A stretch of 8,696 nt of DNA from Vampirovibrionales bacterium (GCA_021299615.1 JAJTHC010000215.1:1-8696), one strand, 5' to 3'; shown: positions 1 through 6,694, counted from the first letter of the stretch. Notes: a model not told the origin generated them from the sequence alone. Made by a program: numbers and translations.

Positions 1-1
1 A

Positions 2-877
2 GCGTTTGAAGCGGTGAATGCTCTCGACGGCTTTCAAGCCAAGTCCACCAACAAACTATTTAAGGGACTTCAAGCCAGTTTAAAGCAACCCTTGTGGCGA
101 TACCTCCACGGTTTGGGCTTGCCGAATTTGGGCATTGAACTGGCGAAAACGCTGGAAGGTTACATTGAAAGCTTGAGTCACTTAAAAGACTTGCACTGGC
201 TGGAACTCGCCATTTTTGAAGGAATCACGGTAGAAGGAGCCAAAAAAATCGTCACGGCGTTAGAGGCTCCTGCCATGCAAGCGGAACTGGCTCAGCTCAT
301 CGCCCTTACGCAAGATGCCGTCACCCCTGAACAGGCGTGGAAGTTGGGGGGCTTGTCTGAATCAAAACTAACGCTAGGTTTGCTTAACGCCTTTAAGGTG
401 GAATATGGATGGGAAAGTTTGGGGGCAAGTTCGCTTGAAAATCTAGCCAACGCCATTGGGTTTCAATTATTTAAAGAGCAAACCCTTTTCACGCAGGCGA
501 CGATTGTTGAACAGCTCAAGAAAGAAACGCATCAAGCCTATGTACTCGATGCCTTGGCGGATGATGCCATGCGTGAGGTGGTGCATCAGATTTTGGCACG
601 GTATGAAAGGGCATCCGCACAAGCCCCTGCAGATGGTTTGCCTCTTGAAGGCAAGACCTATGTGCTAACGGGTACGCTTACCCAAAGTGGCTGGAGCCGT
701 GACGAAGCGAAAGCCAAGCTCGAAGCCTTGGGGGCGAAAGTCAGTGGGAGTATTTCGGCGAAAACGACGGGCTTAATCGCTGGTGAAGGCGGGGGAAGCA
801 AGCTTAGCAAAGCCGAAGGCTTGGGCGTGCCTGTGTTGAATGAAACCGACTTATTGGGCTTGCTGGCTCTTTTGTAG
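2..877 (+). CDS. ligA: NAD-dependent DNA ligase LigA, C-terminal part (5' end outside window)
   Basis: LigA seals nicks in DNA using NAD+ during replication and repair. Only the C-terminal part is present. The frame is already open at base 2, so the GTG at 14 is an internal valine codon and not a start. Residues about 5-97 carry the helix-hairpin-helix region (LDGFQAKSTNKLF, then PLWRYLHGLGLPNLG), matching the family's pattern of a 'GF..KS' motif followed by 'LGI..VG'. Residues about 212-291 are the BRCT domain (LEGKTYVLTGTL, GSKLSKAEGLGVPV), which normally ends the protein. Between them lie roughly 110 residues where most LigA proteins have only a short linker. The adenylation and OB domains would lie upstream. 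The stop is TAG at 875-877. Identification is firm from the two domains in the correct order; the long linker is the odd part. Confidence 0.93.
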   Translation, partial: AFEAVNALDGFQAKSTNKLFKGLQASLKQPLWRYLHGLGLPNLGIELAKTLEGYIESLSHLKDLHWLELAIFEGITVEGAKKIVTALEAPAMQAELAQLIALTQDAVTPEQAWKLGGLSESKLTLGLLNAFKVEYGWESLGASSLENLANAIGFQLFKEQTLFTQATIVEQLKKETHQAYVLDALADDAMREVVHQILARYERASAQAPADGLPLEGKTYVLTGTLTQSGWSRDEAKAKLEALGAKVSGSISAKTTGLIAGEGGGSKLSKAEGLGVPVLNETDLLGLLALL

Positions 878-897
878 AGTTTTTAAAGAAACTTCCT

Positions 898-1129
898 TGT
901 CCCCTCTCCTAATTTTAGGAGAGGGAAGAGAGCGTCTTTAGACGTTCGAGGGTGAGGTTAAACCCCAAAGGGTATCTAGGGTTTAACCGCCCCCTAACCT
1001 GTCGAAGCTAACGCTTCTCTTGGGAAAGAAAACCGTTGGTTTCCTCTCCCAACCTCTCCATCCTAAAGGAGTAGATTCACTTCGTGAATGAGAAAGGTGT
1101 TTACCCTCCTAAAATTAGGAGGGGGGACA
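898..1129. repeat. Composite palindromic intergenic element with terminal inverted repeats
   Basis: This 232-bp stretch is built from nested inverted repeats. The left end starts TGTCCCC (898-904) and the right end finishes GGGGACA (1123-1129). Just inside each end is a further palindrome: CCCTCTCCTAA at 902-912 pairs perfectly with TTAGGAGAGGG at 915-925, and CCCTCCTAA at 1104-1112 pairs with TTAGGAGGG at 1115-1123. The two ends are near-reverse-complements of each other over about 25 bp. Inside are GGTTAAACCC (956-965) with GGGTTTAACC (979-988), a 13-bp pair matching at 11 positions (1022-1034 with 1038-1050), GAAGC (1004-1008) with GCTTC (1013-1017), and ATTCAC (1075-1080) with GTGAAT (1084-1089). 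It lies 20 bp after the ligA stop, so its first hairpin may also act at the 3' end of that transcript. No transposase is present. Confidence 0.7.
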
Positions 1130-1254
1130 GAGCCACTAGTTTATTTTCCACAACAATCTGTAACAAAAAGAGGAGCGATTCAAGCTTTAGACTAAATGGG
1201 TCGAAAGAAGGTGAAACGCTATTCCTTTTGATCAATTCTAGGATATTTTTTATT
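1130..1254. other. Short intergenic stretch upstream of the membrane protein gene
   Basis: The 125 bp between the palindromic element and the next start hold no RNA gene and no promoter I would defend. The only usable signal is AGGA at 1240-1243, which sits 11 bp before the ATG at 1255 and can serve as its ribosome binding site. The reading frame of the downstream gene is open back through this stretch into the repeat, but the translation (for example the YPPKIRRGDRA segment) reads like translated repeat. Confidence 0.4.
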
Positions 1255-2118
1255 ATGTACGCCTTTTATATGACGGTTAAACGTTTACTCCCCATTATTA
1301 GCGCCAGTGTTCAAGTTTTGAGTATTTTAGGCGTGGTTAGTCTTTTAGCTTGGGCAGGGGTGGTTTATCACGTTTTTGACCCCAATGCAGAACCCGCCAT
1401 CGTGTATTGGGGAGCCTTACCGCTGAATTTCTTTCTACCCACTCAAGCCATCAACCTGTTTTTAATCAGCATGCTGGAATTGTTTGCATCGTCTTCATTA
1501 CATGCACTGTCCATTAAAATGGATACCTATGTCACCCGAAATACCTATATTGAAAAAGACGCTCACGCGGTCGTAAAACAGAAGAAGGCGCCGCCTCCCA
1601 TAGAAAAAACCGAGCCACATGAAGCAATCTTGGCGTTAAAAGTACCTGAAGACACCGCCTTAACCCCTTTGAACCTAGAAATCAAACGTTATTCGCAATA
1701 CAATGCCCGTAGTATTTCAACGGAAGCAGGGTATTTTTTAATGGTGTTTAAAACTTTGGAAGAAGCCGTCGCTTACACGCAGACTATTTTATTTGCTATT
1801 CAAAAAGCAGGCGTGCCTGAAAATCAATATGCCCTTGCTTTAGATTATGTGCCGATGATTGATGAAGAAGATGCTCAACAGGTCTATAATGTTTGGAAAG
1901 ACAGCGTACTGCTCTGTAACTTGCAGTCGCAAGGTGAAGTGATTTGTACGGAAGGCTTCTTAAATCAATGGAATGAAAAAATCAAGCCCAAAGGCTTTAC
2001 GCTCATAAAAGGTAAGCCTGCTGCCTTAAAACACAGCTTAGAAACGACCTTAATGGGTATGTATCTGCTAAAAGGGAGCAATACCCAAAAGACGGTTTAC
2101 ACCACTGAAATTAAGTAG
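1255..2118 (+). CDS. Membrane-anchored protein with possible degenerate class III cyclase-like domain
   Basis: The product is 287 residues if started at the ATG at 1255, which has AGGA 11 bp upstream. An ATG at 1270 is also possible. The N-terminus has two hydrophobic segments (about residues 10-40, LLPIISASVQVLSILGVVSL, and about 52-82), so the protein should sit in the inner membrane. A charged, proline-containing linker follows (KQKKAPPPIEK), then a soluble domain at about residues 140-255. In this domain GYFLMVFKTLEEAVAYTQTI resembles the 'GDG..AVF....A...A..I' strand-helix of class III adenylate cyclases, and the later YNVWKDSVLLCNL then GEVICTE resembles their 'N.AARL....G.I' stretch. 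The metal-binding aspartates are not seen, so it would be inactive if related. The resemblance is by eye and weak. The stop overlaps the ribosome binding site of the next gene, implying co-transcription. Confidence 0.55.
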   Translation: MYAFYMTVKRLLPIISASVQVLSILGVVSLLAWAGVVYHVFDPNAEPAIVYWGALPLNFFLPTQAINLFLISMLELFASSSLHALSIKMDTYVTRNTYIEKDAHAVVKQKKAPPPIEKTEPHEAILALKVPEDTALTPLNLEIKRYSQYNARSISTEAGYFLMVFKTLEEAVAYTQTILFAIQKAGVPENQYALALDYVPMIDEEDAQQVYNVWKDSVLLCNLQSQGEVICTEGFLNQWNEKIKPKGFTLIKGKPAALKHSLETTLMGMYLLKGSNTQKTVYTTEIK

Positions 2119-2129
2119 GGAGCTTGCTG

Positions 2130-2792
2130 ATGCGTCCGCTGATTACGCTAGTGGTTTTACCGCCTTTTCATGTCGCTTATGTACCGATTATTCAAGCCAG
2201 CCTAAACGCAGGGGTTACGGTGATTGCCTTAGGCAGTCACTTAAACGAATGGACGGCTCATTTCGCAGGGCAGGCTTTTTTCCCCATAGACGTGCATTTA
2301 CGCAGTGAACAAAGTGTGATGCTGGGTTTGCAAGAACTCAAAAAACGCTTTCATCACATTGACAGGCTACTTTATGTGATGCCAGCCCCCCTTACGGATG
2401 AACAGTCGCAAAGCCAAAGCACGCCGTCTTCACTACACGGTCAAACCTTTATGGATGCCTGTGGGGACAGCTTTGCTCAAGCCTTCACCCTGTTTCGAGA
2501 AGTCGCTCGACTTATGGCGTTGCAACAGCAAGGGCGTGTGTTGACGTTGATGGTGAATCGTGGGGAAGAGTCGGAAGCGTCGGATTTGTTTTTGCAAGAC
2601 GTTCGGCATCAGCAAATGCAAAGTTTAAACTTGCATTTGGGGGAAGAGTTTAGCGTCTATAATGTGACGTTTAATAGCTTGAGCGTGAAGCTTGAAAACG
2701 TGGGTGAAGCTTTTGTGTCCGAGCAGGTGCATCAATTTTTATACGCCCCTTATTTTGCTGGTGTGACGGCTCAACATCTGGACTTGGGGTAG
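2130..2792 (+). CDS. Degenerate short-chain dehydrogenase/reductase-like protein
   Basis: The product is 220 residues. The start is the ATG at 2130 because GGGAG at 2118-2122 lies 7 bp before it; the in-frame TTG at 2124 is too close to that site. The order of elements follows the Rossmann-fold SDR family: a first strand and helix ending NAGVTVIALGSHLNEW (the family's 'aGatVialgR..'), FPIDVHLRSEQSV ('..DVtd..sv'), HHIDRLLYVMPAP ('g.iDvlvnnAg'), REVARLMALQQQGRVLTL ('m...g.Ivni') and a closing LHLGEEFSVYNVTFNSLSV ('La.El...girvn.v.PG'). The cofactor motif GxxxGxG is replaced by PPFHVAY (residues 11-17), NNAG by YVMP, and the catalytic Tyr and Lys positions align with Q156 and H160. An oxidoreductase role is therefore unlikely and a non-catalytic fold is inferred. 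It lies 11 bp after the preceding membrane protein gene, so the two products may work together. Confidence 0.6.
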   Translation: MRPLITLVVLPPFHVAYVPIIQASLNAGVTVIALGSHLNEWTAHFAGQAFFPIDVHLRSEQSVMLGLQELKKRFHHIDRLLYVMPAPLTDEQSQSQSTPSSLHGQTFMDACGDSFAQAFTLFREVARLMALQQQGRVLTLMVNRGEESEASDLFLQDVRHQQMQSLNLHLGEEFSVYNVTFNSLSVKLENVGEAFVSEQVHQFLYAPYFAGVTAQHLDLG

Positions 2793-2819
2793 GCTTCATT
2801 GGACTGGTTTGTAACGAAC

Positions 2820-2968
2820 TATAGTGTTTTCAATAATTTCCCCTACAGTGTCTATACTTTGTCGCTACGATTATTTTGTTCAGTCATGTAGGTCTATCTA
2901 CACTTCTTCACAAAATAATCTAAGCTCCTCGTCTAGCCTAAGTACGGAAAACTCTTTAAAACACTATA
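2820..2968 (+). repeat. TATAG-ended miniature element, copy A (complete)
   Basis: This is a 149-bp element with perfect 11-bp terminal inverted repeats, TATAGTGTTTT at 2820-2830 and AAAACACTATA at 2958-2968. Pairing continues imperfectly inward (TTTCCCCTAC on the left against GTACGGAAAA on the right). The centre carries a second perfect 11-bp inverted repeat, GATTATTTTGT with ACAAAATAATC (about 2869-2920), around a loop containing GTAGGTCTATCTAC. A weaker hairpin follows (TAAGCT with AGCCTA). The same core occurs in copies B, C and D. It has no coding capacity, so it is a non-autonomous, MITE-like element. It fills most of the gap between two convergent genes; the remaining 77 bp up to 3045 show nothing I can name. 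Confidence 0.82.
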
Positions 2969-3045
2969 TATTGAAAAAACAAGGGGCGTCACTTGTTACT
3001 TGAATCCGTCATTTGTTTAGTTCTTTATCCTTTTACACAAGCACA

Positions 3046-4119
3046 TCAAAACTGTAGATCGGGTAGAGTTAAATCGGGGTCTTCTTTGATAATGGGAAGC
3101 AACGTCTTCCTCTCCAAAGCGTCTTTCCCTAATAAATGAGGTCTGTCTGCCATTTTAAAAAGCGAATAAAGCATCCTGGCGGTAAATATCGTGGCTTTTT
3201 CCATATAGCTTGGAATATAAGTATGATTTGTTAACTTTCCATGTAAAAATTGATAGTAGTTTAAAAATGGAGAGCGGTCTTCTGATTTAATTGCTTTGTC
3301 TTTTGCTTCATCTACAACATCATAAATACGTTGAACTTCTTTATAAGATTTAGAAATATGTTCAGCGAATAAATTACGAAGTTCCCAATTGTCTAAAGTT
3401 AGTATTTCTTTTTTATAAGTTTCCGAATTTTCTTTAAATTCTGTAATGAATAAGTTATTTTGAAAACGACTCATAAGACTTTCAATAAGCTTATGTAAGT
3501 CAAGATTATAATTTAAAATTTGTGTATGGTCTTTGGTGAGATGTAAAGGTTGAAATGAATCTGTTGTAAAATGAGAAAGTATTCCCATTAAAAACGCCAA
3601 TTCATCTAAGGCTTCTTTAGAAGCAAAACCGTTTTGATCTTCGGCTTTCTTGATTTGGCGAAGCTGGCTAAGCACCTTTCCATAATACTCAAAAACCGTA
3701 TTAAAGATATTTTGTTTTTTGGGGGCTGTGGCTAGCATCGCAGGTTTTATTTGGCTAGAATCTTTTAAATCATTTTTTTCCATAACCTCTTCAAGGTTAA
3801 TGTAATGAGAACCATTCCTTAAATAAAACCTCGAAGGATTATATTTATCTGCATAAGAAATAGGGATATTCGATTCATGCAACAGAGTAACGATTTCAGA
3901 TGCGACTTTTTTACCGTCTGCAAAGCGAGTGCCTATTTTAAAATGTGGCATCTCTTGCTTCATAAATAGCTGTAAATTAACATCGGGTATAATCAGCACA
4001 AGGGCTTTATTCATAACATCATGCCCTTCTTTCCCTCTCCACCCCTGACGTTGGGGCGAAGCTGGTAAAGTAGGACACGCTTTTACTAAAGGCATCATTT
4101 TATGAGAGATGTTTAACAT
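3046..4119 (-). CDS. Zinc-dependent phospholipase C / S1-P1 nuclease-like protein
   Basis: The product is 357 residues from the ATG at 4117-4119. The zinc-site pattern of the phospholipase C/S1-P1 nuclease superfamily is complete: W27 and H33 in WRGKEGHDVMNKAL, D91 and H105 in YADKYNPSRFYLRNGSHYIN (14 apart, as in Bacillus cereus PLC), H183, D187 and H193 in SHFTTDSFQPLH (HxxxDxxxxxH), and H209 with E213 in DLHKLIES. Glu in the last place is the PLC form; nucleases carry Asp there. Whether it cleaves phospholipid or nucleic acid cannot be told. Known members are exported and cut so that the Trp becomes residue 1, yet the 26 residues before W27 are not a convincing signal peptide and no clear ribosome binding site precedes the ATG. 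The gene is visibly AT-richer than its neighbours, suggesting acquisition. It lies 66 bp downstream of the LPS permease on the same strand. Confidence 0.68.
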   Translation of the reverse strand: MLNISHKMMPLVKACPTLPASPQRQGWRGKEGHDVMNKALVLIIPDVNLQLFMKQEMPHFKIGTRFADGKKVASEIVTLLHESNIPISYADKYNPSRFYLRNGSHYINLEEVMEKNDLKDSSQIKPAMLATAPKKQNIFNTVFEYYGKVLSQLRQIKKAEDQNGFASKEALDELAFLMGILSHFTTDSFQPLHLTKDHTQILNYNLDLHKLIESLMSRFQNNLFITEFKENSETYKKEILTLDNWELRNLFAEHISKSYKEVQRIYDVVDEAKDKAIKSEDRSPFLNYYQFLHGKLTNHTYIPSYMEKATIFTARMLYSLFKMADRPHLLGKDALERKTLLPIIKEDPDLTLPDLQF

Positions 4120-4185
4120 TGAAGGGGTTCATTTCTATTGTAGAAGACAGACCCACCATAACTGAAAAAAAACGAGAAACACAAG

Positions 4186-5328
4186 CTAAACAAAATACGA
4201 TTTACGACGAATCATCCACGCCCCGACACCCAGCATCAACAAAGACGGCAACACACACGCCAAGGCAACCGAAAGATCGTAAGGGATCAAGCCTCCAAAG
4301 GTAAGCAAGCCCCCTTGCCCGAGGCTTATGCTGATGTTGCGTCCGATATAAAGGGTAAACAAAGCGATAATGGCATACAAAAAGCCTTTGGCACTACTTT
4401 GACGTGGCGGTGCCAACGCCAACGGAAACGCCATAAACATCAATGCCAAACAATTCAACGGTTGAGCCAAACGTTCCCACAGCATGGTGACCCATTTTTG
4501 TGGGACTTTATGCCCTACTTCACGCTCGCTTTGAATGTGCCGAGCCAGCTCAAAAAAGCCGACCTTTGAATGGTGAAAGCCTGTTTTGGCTTGCGAAAGA
4601 ATGTCTTCATCCACATTGAGCAAATGCGACTTCTGCACCTGATTTAGGCTATTAACGATATAACGATTTTCGCCCGCCAAAGCACTAAAAATTCGTACGC
4701 CATTCAACTGCCATTGAGGGGAACGGTAATCTGCCGAATCGGCTTGAATGACTTCAATGTTGCCGCTTTTACTGCGTTGCACGAAGGTAAAGCCTTCAAG
4801 GTGATTGAGGCTGGCTTTTTCGGCTCGAATGAGTTTGACCCAACGCCCTTCTTTAAATAAGGGAAGCACAATGCCGTCTTTCGTGAGCTTGAGTTGAGAC
4901 GAAGTAAGCACCTCTTCACGAAGATCATCCGCCATGCGTTGAGCCGTGGGGATCAGCCATTCGCTCGAAGCAAACGTCAAGCATGCCATCACCAAGCCCA
5001 CGATGAAGGCAGGTCGAAAAATACGCCACAAACTCACGCCATTCATGCGTAAGGCAATGAGTTCAAACTGTTGATTCAAATGGCTATAAACCAGCAAGAC
5101 GGTGAAAAACACACTCGGCGGAAAAGCAAACGCAAAGGCGAGTGGCACTTGAAGAATAAGGAATTGAAACGCCAAGCTCAAGGGCAAGCCCAAGTCTTGC
5201 ATTTCTTTCAAAAAATCAAAGAGCGTGTCACTAAAAAACACAATCAGGGTCACCAAAGTAATCGTCAACCCCAGCATTTTCCAGAGCTGTTTGCCGATAT
5301 AAGCTTCCAAACGATTTGCAAAAAACAC
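4186..5328 (-). CDS. LptF/LptG-family LPS export permease
   Basis: This is an inner-membrane subunit of the Lpt exporter, which extracts lipopolysaccharide from the inner membrane and passes it to the periplasmic bridge, powered by LptB. With the GTG start at 5328 it has 380 residues, normal for the family. Three membrane segments come first (about residues 15-38, 52-84, 104-127, counted from the GTG). A periplasmic domain of some 160 residues follows (KDGIVLPLFKEGRWVKL, ADYRSPQWQLNGVRIF), then three more membrane segments. ELIALRMNGVSLWRIFRPAF after the second segment is the conserved cytoplasmic region expected to meet LptB. An upstream in-frame TTG at 5361 exists, but a TATAAT box at 5366-5371 would start the transcript at about that codon. 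LptF and LptG are hard to separate by eye and no partner gene lies nearby, so no symbol is given. Confidence 0.88.
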   Translation of the reverse strand: MFFANRLEAYIGKQLWKMLGLTITLVTLIVFFSDTLFDFLKEMQDLGLPLSLAFQFLILQVPLAFAFAFPPSVFFTVLLVYSHLNQQFELIALRMNGVSLWRIFRPAFIVGLVMACLTFASSEWLIPTAQRMADDLREEVLTSSQLKLTKDGIVLPLFKEGRWVKLIRAEKASLNHLEGFTFVQRSKSGNIEVIQADSADYRSPQWQLNGVRIFSALAGENRYIVNSLNQVQKSHLLNVDEDILSQAKTGFHHSKVGFFELARHIQSEREVGHKVPQKWVTMLWERLAQPLNCLALMFMAFPLALAPPRQSSAKGFLYAIIALFTLYIGRNISISLGQGGLLTFGGLIPYDLSVALACVLPSLLMLGVGAWMIRRKSYFV

Positions 5329-5365
5329 GCAGGCATTCCATTCGTTAAATAAAGGTAACAATTTT

Positions 5366-5371
5366 ATTATA
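5366..5371 (-). promoter_or_regulatory. Candidate -10 box for the LPS permease gene
   Basis: On the minus strand this reads TATAAT, a perfect -10 consensus. The -35 region about 17 bp upstream is poor. Transcription would begin around 5358-5360, over the TTG at 5359-5361, leaving a leader of about 30 nt before the GTG at 5328. GGAA lies about 7 bp before that GTG. This favours the GTG start. Confidence 0.4.
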
Positions 5372-5383
5372 TCTCGAAATTTA

Positions 5384-5392
5384 TGGTATCAT
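5384..5392 (+). promoter_or_regulatory. Candidate extended -10 promoter for trxA
   Basis: TGGTATCAT fits the TGnTATAAT extended -10 pattern with one mismatch; the -35 region is weak. It would give a leader of about 40 nt before the thioredoxin start. It sits in the 110 bp shared with the divergent permease gene, so the two promoters lie almost back to back. Confidence 0.35.
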
Positions 5393-5438
5393 AGTTTTTG
5401 TATTCATTGGTTAACCTTATTTATTTGGAGAATTTCTC

Positions 5439-5753
5439 ATGGCATTAAAAGAACTGAACGAAGCTGATTTTCAAAGTACGATTAACGAAGGCGTTACGCT
5501 GGTTGATTTTTGGGCTCCTTGGTGTGGACCTTGCCGTAACTTGGCACCGATTTTAGAAGAAGCGGCGGGTGATTTAGAAGGTCGTGCTTCGATCGTTAAA
5601 GTCAACACAGACGAAAACTTGGCGTTGGCTCAAAAATACGGAGTTTCCAGTATTCCCTTTATGGTCGTGTTTAAGGACGGTCAGCCAGTGGCACAAACCG
5701 TTGGTGTGAAGCCTAAGGGCGAGATCGTCAGCATGATTGAAGCCCATTTGTAG
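5439..5753 (+). CDS. trxA: Thioredoxin
   Basis: This is a cytoplasmic dithiol-disulfide carrier that reduces protein disulfides, such as those of ribonucleotide reductase, and is itself recycled by thioredoxin reductase. The length of 104 residues is typical. The active site WCGPC is at residues 28-32, preceded by LVDFWAPW. The VNTDEN strand and the SIPFMVVFKDG segment follow, with the conserved cis-proline at P73. GGAG at 5427-5430 lies 8 bp before the ATG. The gene is divergent from the permease and appears monocistronic. No classical terminator follows; instead a miniature element begins 3 bp after the stop and its hairpins would form the 3' end of the message. Other thioredoxin-fold proteins are unlikely given the length, the missing signal peptide and the exact motif. 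Confidence 0.95.
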   Translation: MALKELNEADFQSTINEGVTLVDFWAPWCGPCRNLAPILEEAAGDLEGRASIVKVNTDENLALAQKYGVSSIPFMVVFKDGQPVAQTVGVKPKGEIVSMIEAHL

Positions 5754-5756
5754 GCT

Positions 5757-5904
5757 TATAGCCAATATACAATTTCCTGTACTTGTCTCTTCGTTGTCGC
5801 TACGATTATTTTGTTCTTTATGATAGGTCTGTCTACACGCACTCACAAAATAATCTAGGCTCCTTGTCTAGCCTACTGTACCGAAGACTCCAAACTTGGC
5901 TATA
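5757..5904 (+). repeat. TATAG-ended miniature element, copy B (complete)
   Basis: This is a 148-bp relative of the element at 2820-2968 in the same orientation. Its ends are TATAGCCAA (5757-5765) and TTGGCTATA (5896-5904), with further imperfect pairing inward to a GTAC on each side. The centre has the same perfect pair GATTATTTTGT / ACAAAATAATC around a GTCTGTCTACACGC-type loop, then a TAGGCT / AGCCTA hairpin. It starts 3 bp after the trxA stop codon and has no coding capacity. Confidence 0.83.
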
Positions 5905-6029
5905 ACATGGGGTGTAAACATTTGTAACATTTTCCTTCTTGCCTCGCAACAAATAATCTTGCTTGGAACTTAATGCTGGTAAGAAATGAATCATGTGGAT
6001 TCATTCAAAAAATGTGGAGTTAAGAAATT
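5905..6029. other. Gap upstream of the poly-G gene
   Basis: These 125 bp separate the miniature element from the poly-G gene. The one clear structure is the palindrome at 5985-6005, described separately. GGAG at 6016-6019 is the likely ribosome binding site for the ATG at 6030. No promoter is convincing. Confidence 0.4.
5985..6005. promoter_or_regulatory. Palindrome upstream of the poly-G gene, possible operator
   Basis: AATGAATC (5985-5992) and GATTCATT (5998-6005) form a perfect 8-bp inverted repeat around a 5-bp spacer. It ends 24 bp before the ATG at 6030 and just ahead of the ribosome binding site. It is not followed by a T run on the + strand, so it is not a terminator in that direction. 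A dimeric repressor site or an RNA hairpin in the leader are both possible. Confidence 0.4.
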
Positions 6030-6694
6030 ATGATGTCTTTTTTAGGTTTAGGAAATGTTGTCAATGTATTTAGAAAGGGGGGGGGGGGGCTAATGCTACA
6101 AAAATAGCAGAAGAGATTACACCCAAGATTACAAAATTAGAAGAGCATCCTAATTATGGGCTGCTCAAACAGCGTTGGGATAAATTTCACGAATTGGGTA
6201 AGCAGAATGCTGATCTTTATGATAATGAAGCTATGTTTTCCAATGGATATATACCATTGGCTCCTCATAAATCAAATGAACTTCAGAAGTCAGGCAACTT
6301 TACGGAGAGGGGACTAGGTGTTGGTGATTGGTATGGGATGTTAAGCTATAACGACCACGACAAAGCCCTTGCTTCTACACAGAAGTACTTGACTGCTCCT
6401 GTGAAGCAGACGGATGCTGAAATGAAGATGTTGCTTAGAGGAGAGTCTTCAGGATTAAAGTCCTATAATAACATGATACATTATGGTGAACTTTCAAATC
6501 AAGCCAACGATGTTTTAGAAAACTCTAAACTCCAAAGAGCTAACATTTCTAATCAAATGGATACATTAATTGAGTCCAATAAAAGCCTAAGAGAAGGCAT
6601 GGAAAACGATATTCAGCAATGGAATACATCACCTGTGGCTCCGCCAAAGAAAGGTTTTTTTGCTGGCATTAAACGTCTTTTTGGATTTAACTAG
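6030..6694 (+). CDS. Hypothetical protein interrupted at a poly-G tract (probable phase-variable gene, off frame here)
   Basis: Function is not recognised. The likely start is the ATG at 6030 (another ATG follows at 6033), with GGAG 10 bp upstream. It reads MMSFLGLGNVVNVFRK and then enters 13 G (6077-6089). With 13 G, translation stops at TAG 6105-6107 after 25 residues. With 14 G, or with 11, it joins the long frame that is open from 6074 to the TAG at 6692-6694, giving a protein of about 221 residues. That long frame has no ATG, GTG or TTG between the G run and a TTG at 6194, and that TTG has no good ribosome binding site, which supports a frameshift at the G run. The protein is polar and probably helical in the middle (LENSKLQRANISNQMDTLIE). 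It ends with PPKKGFFAGIKRLFGFN, an amphipathic tail; the N-terminus is amphipathic too. Membrane association is inferred. The gene is AT-rich compared with icd and trxA. Confidence 0.65.
6077..6089 (+). repeat. Homopolymer run of 13 G inside a coding region
   Basis: The run encodes the glycine stretch after residue 16 of the gene starting at 6030. Runs of this kind slip during replication and are classic on/off switches in other bacteria. Here 11 or 14 G would be the 'on' state and 13 G is 'off'. A base-calling or assembly length error is the main alternative. Confidence 0.85.

Noticed and set aside
1084..1254. N-terminal extension of the membrane protein from a GTG at 1084
   Set aside because: It would translate the right end of the palindromic element, has no ribosome binding site, and the protein has a natural start at 1255 just before its first membrane segment.
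2820..2968. CRISPR array or tRNA-like structure in the intergenic repeats
   Set aside because: The repeats are dispersed, with palindromic ends and no regular spacers; no cloverleaf with the conserved tRNA T-arm could be drawn.
4021..4062. Remnant of the 898-1129 element inside the 5' end of the phospholipase-like gene
   Set aside because: Only short shared strings (CCCTCTCC, GGGGCGAAGC-like) are seen, too little to claim homology, although a repeat insertion there could explain the odd N-terminus.
5071..5352. Open frame on the plus strand antisense to the start of the LPS permease gene
   Set aside because: The translation is low-complexity Lys/Gln-rich, typical of reading membrane-protein codons backwards; no start signals.
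6194..6694. The unknown gene starting at the TTG at 6194 as a complete CDS
   Set aside because: The frame is open back to the G run, the TTG lacks a ribosome binding site, and a well-placed ATG exists at 6030 in the frame that joins if the run had 14 or 11 G.
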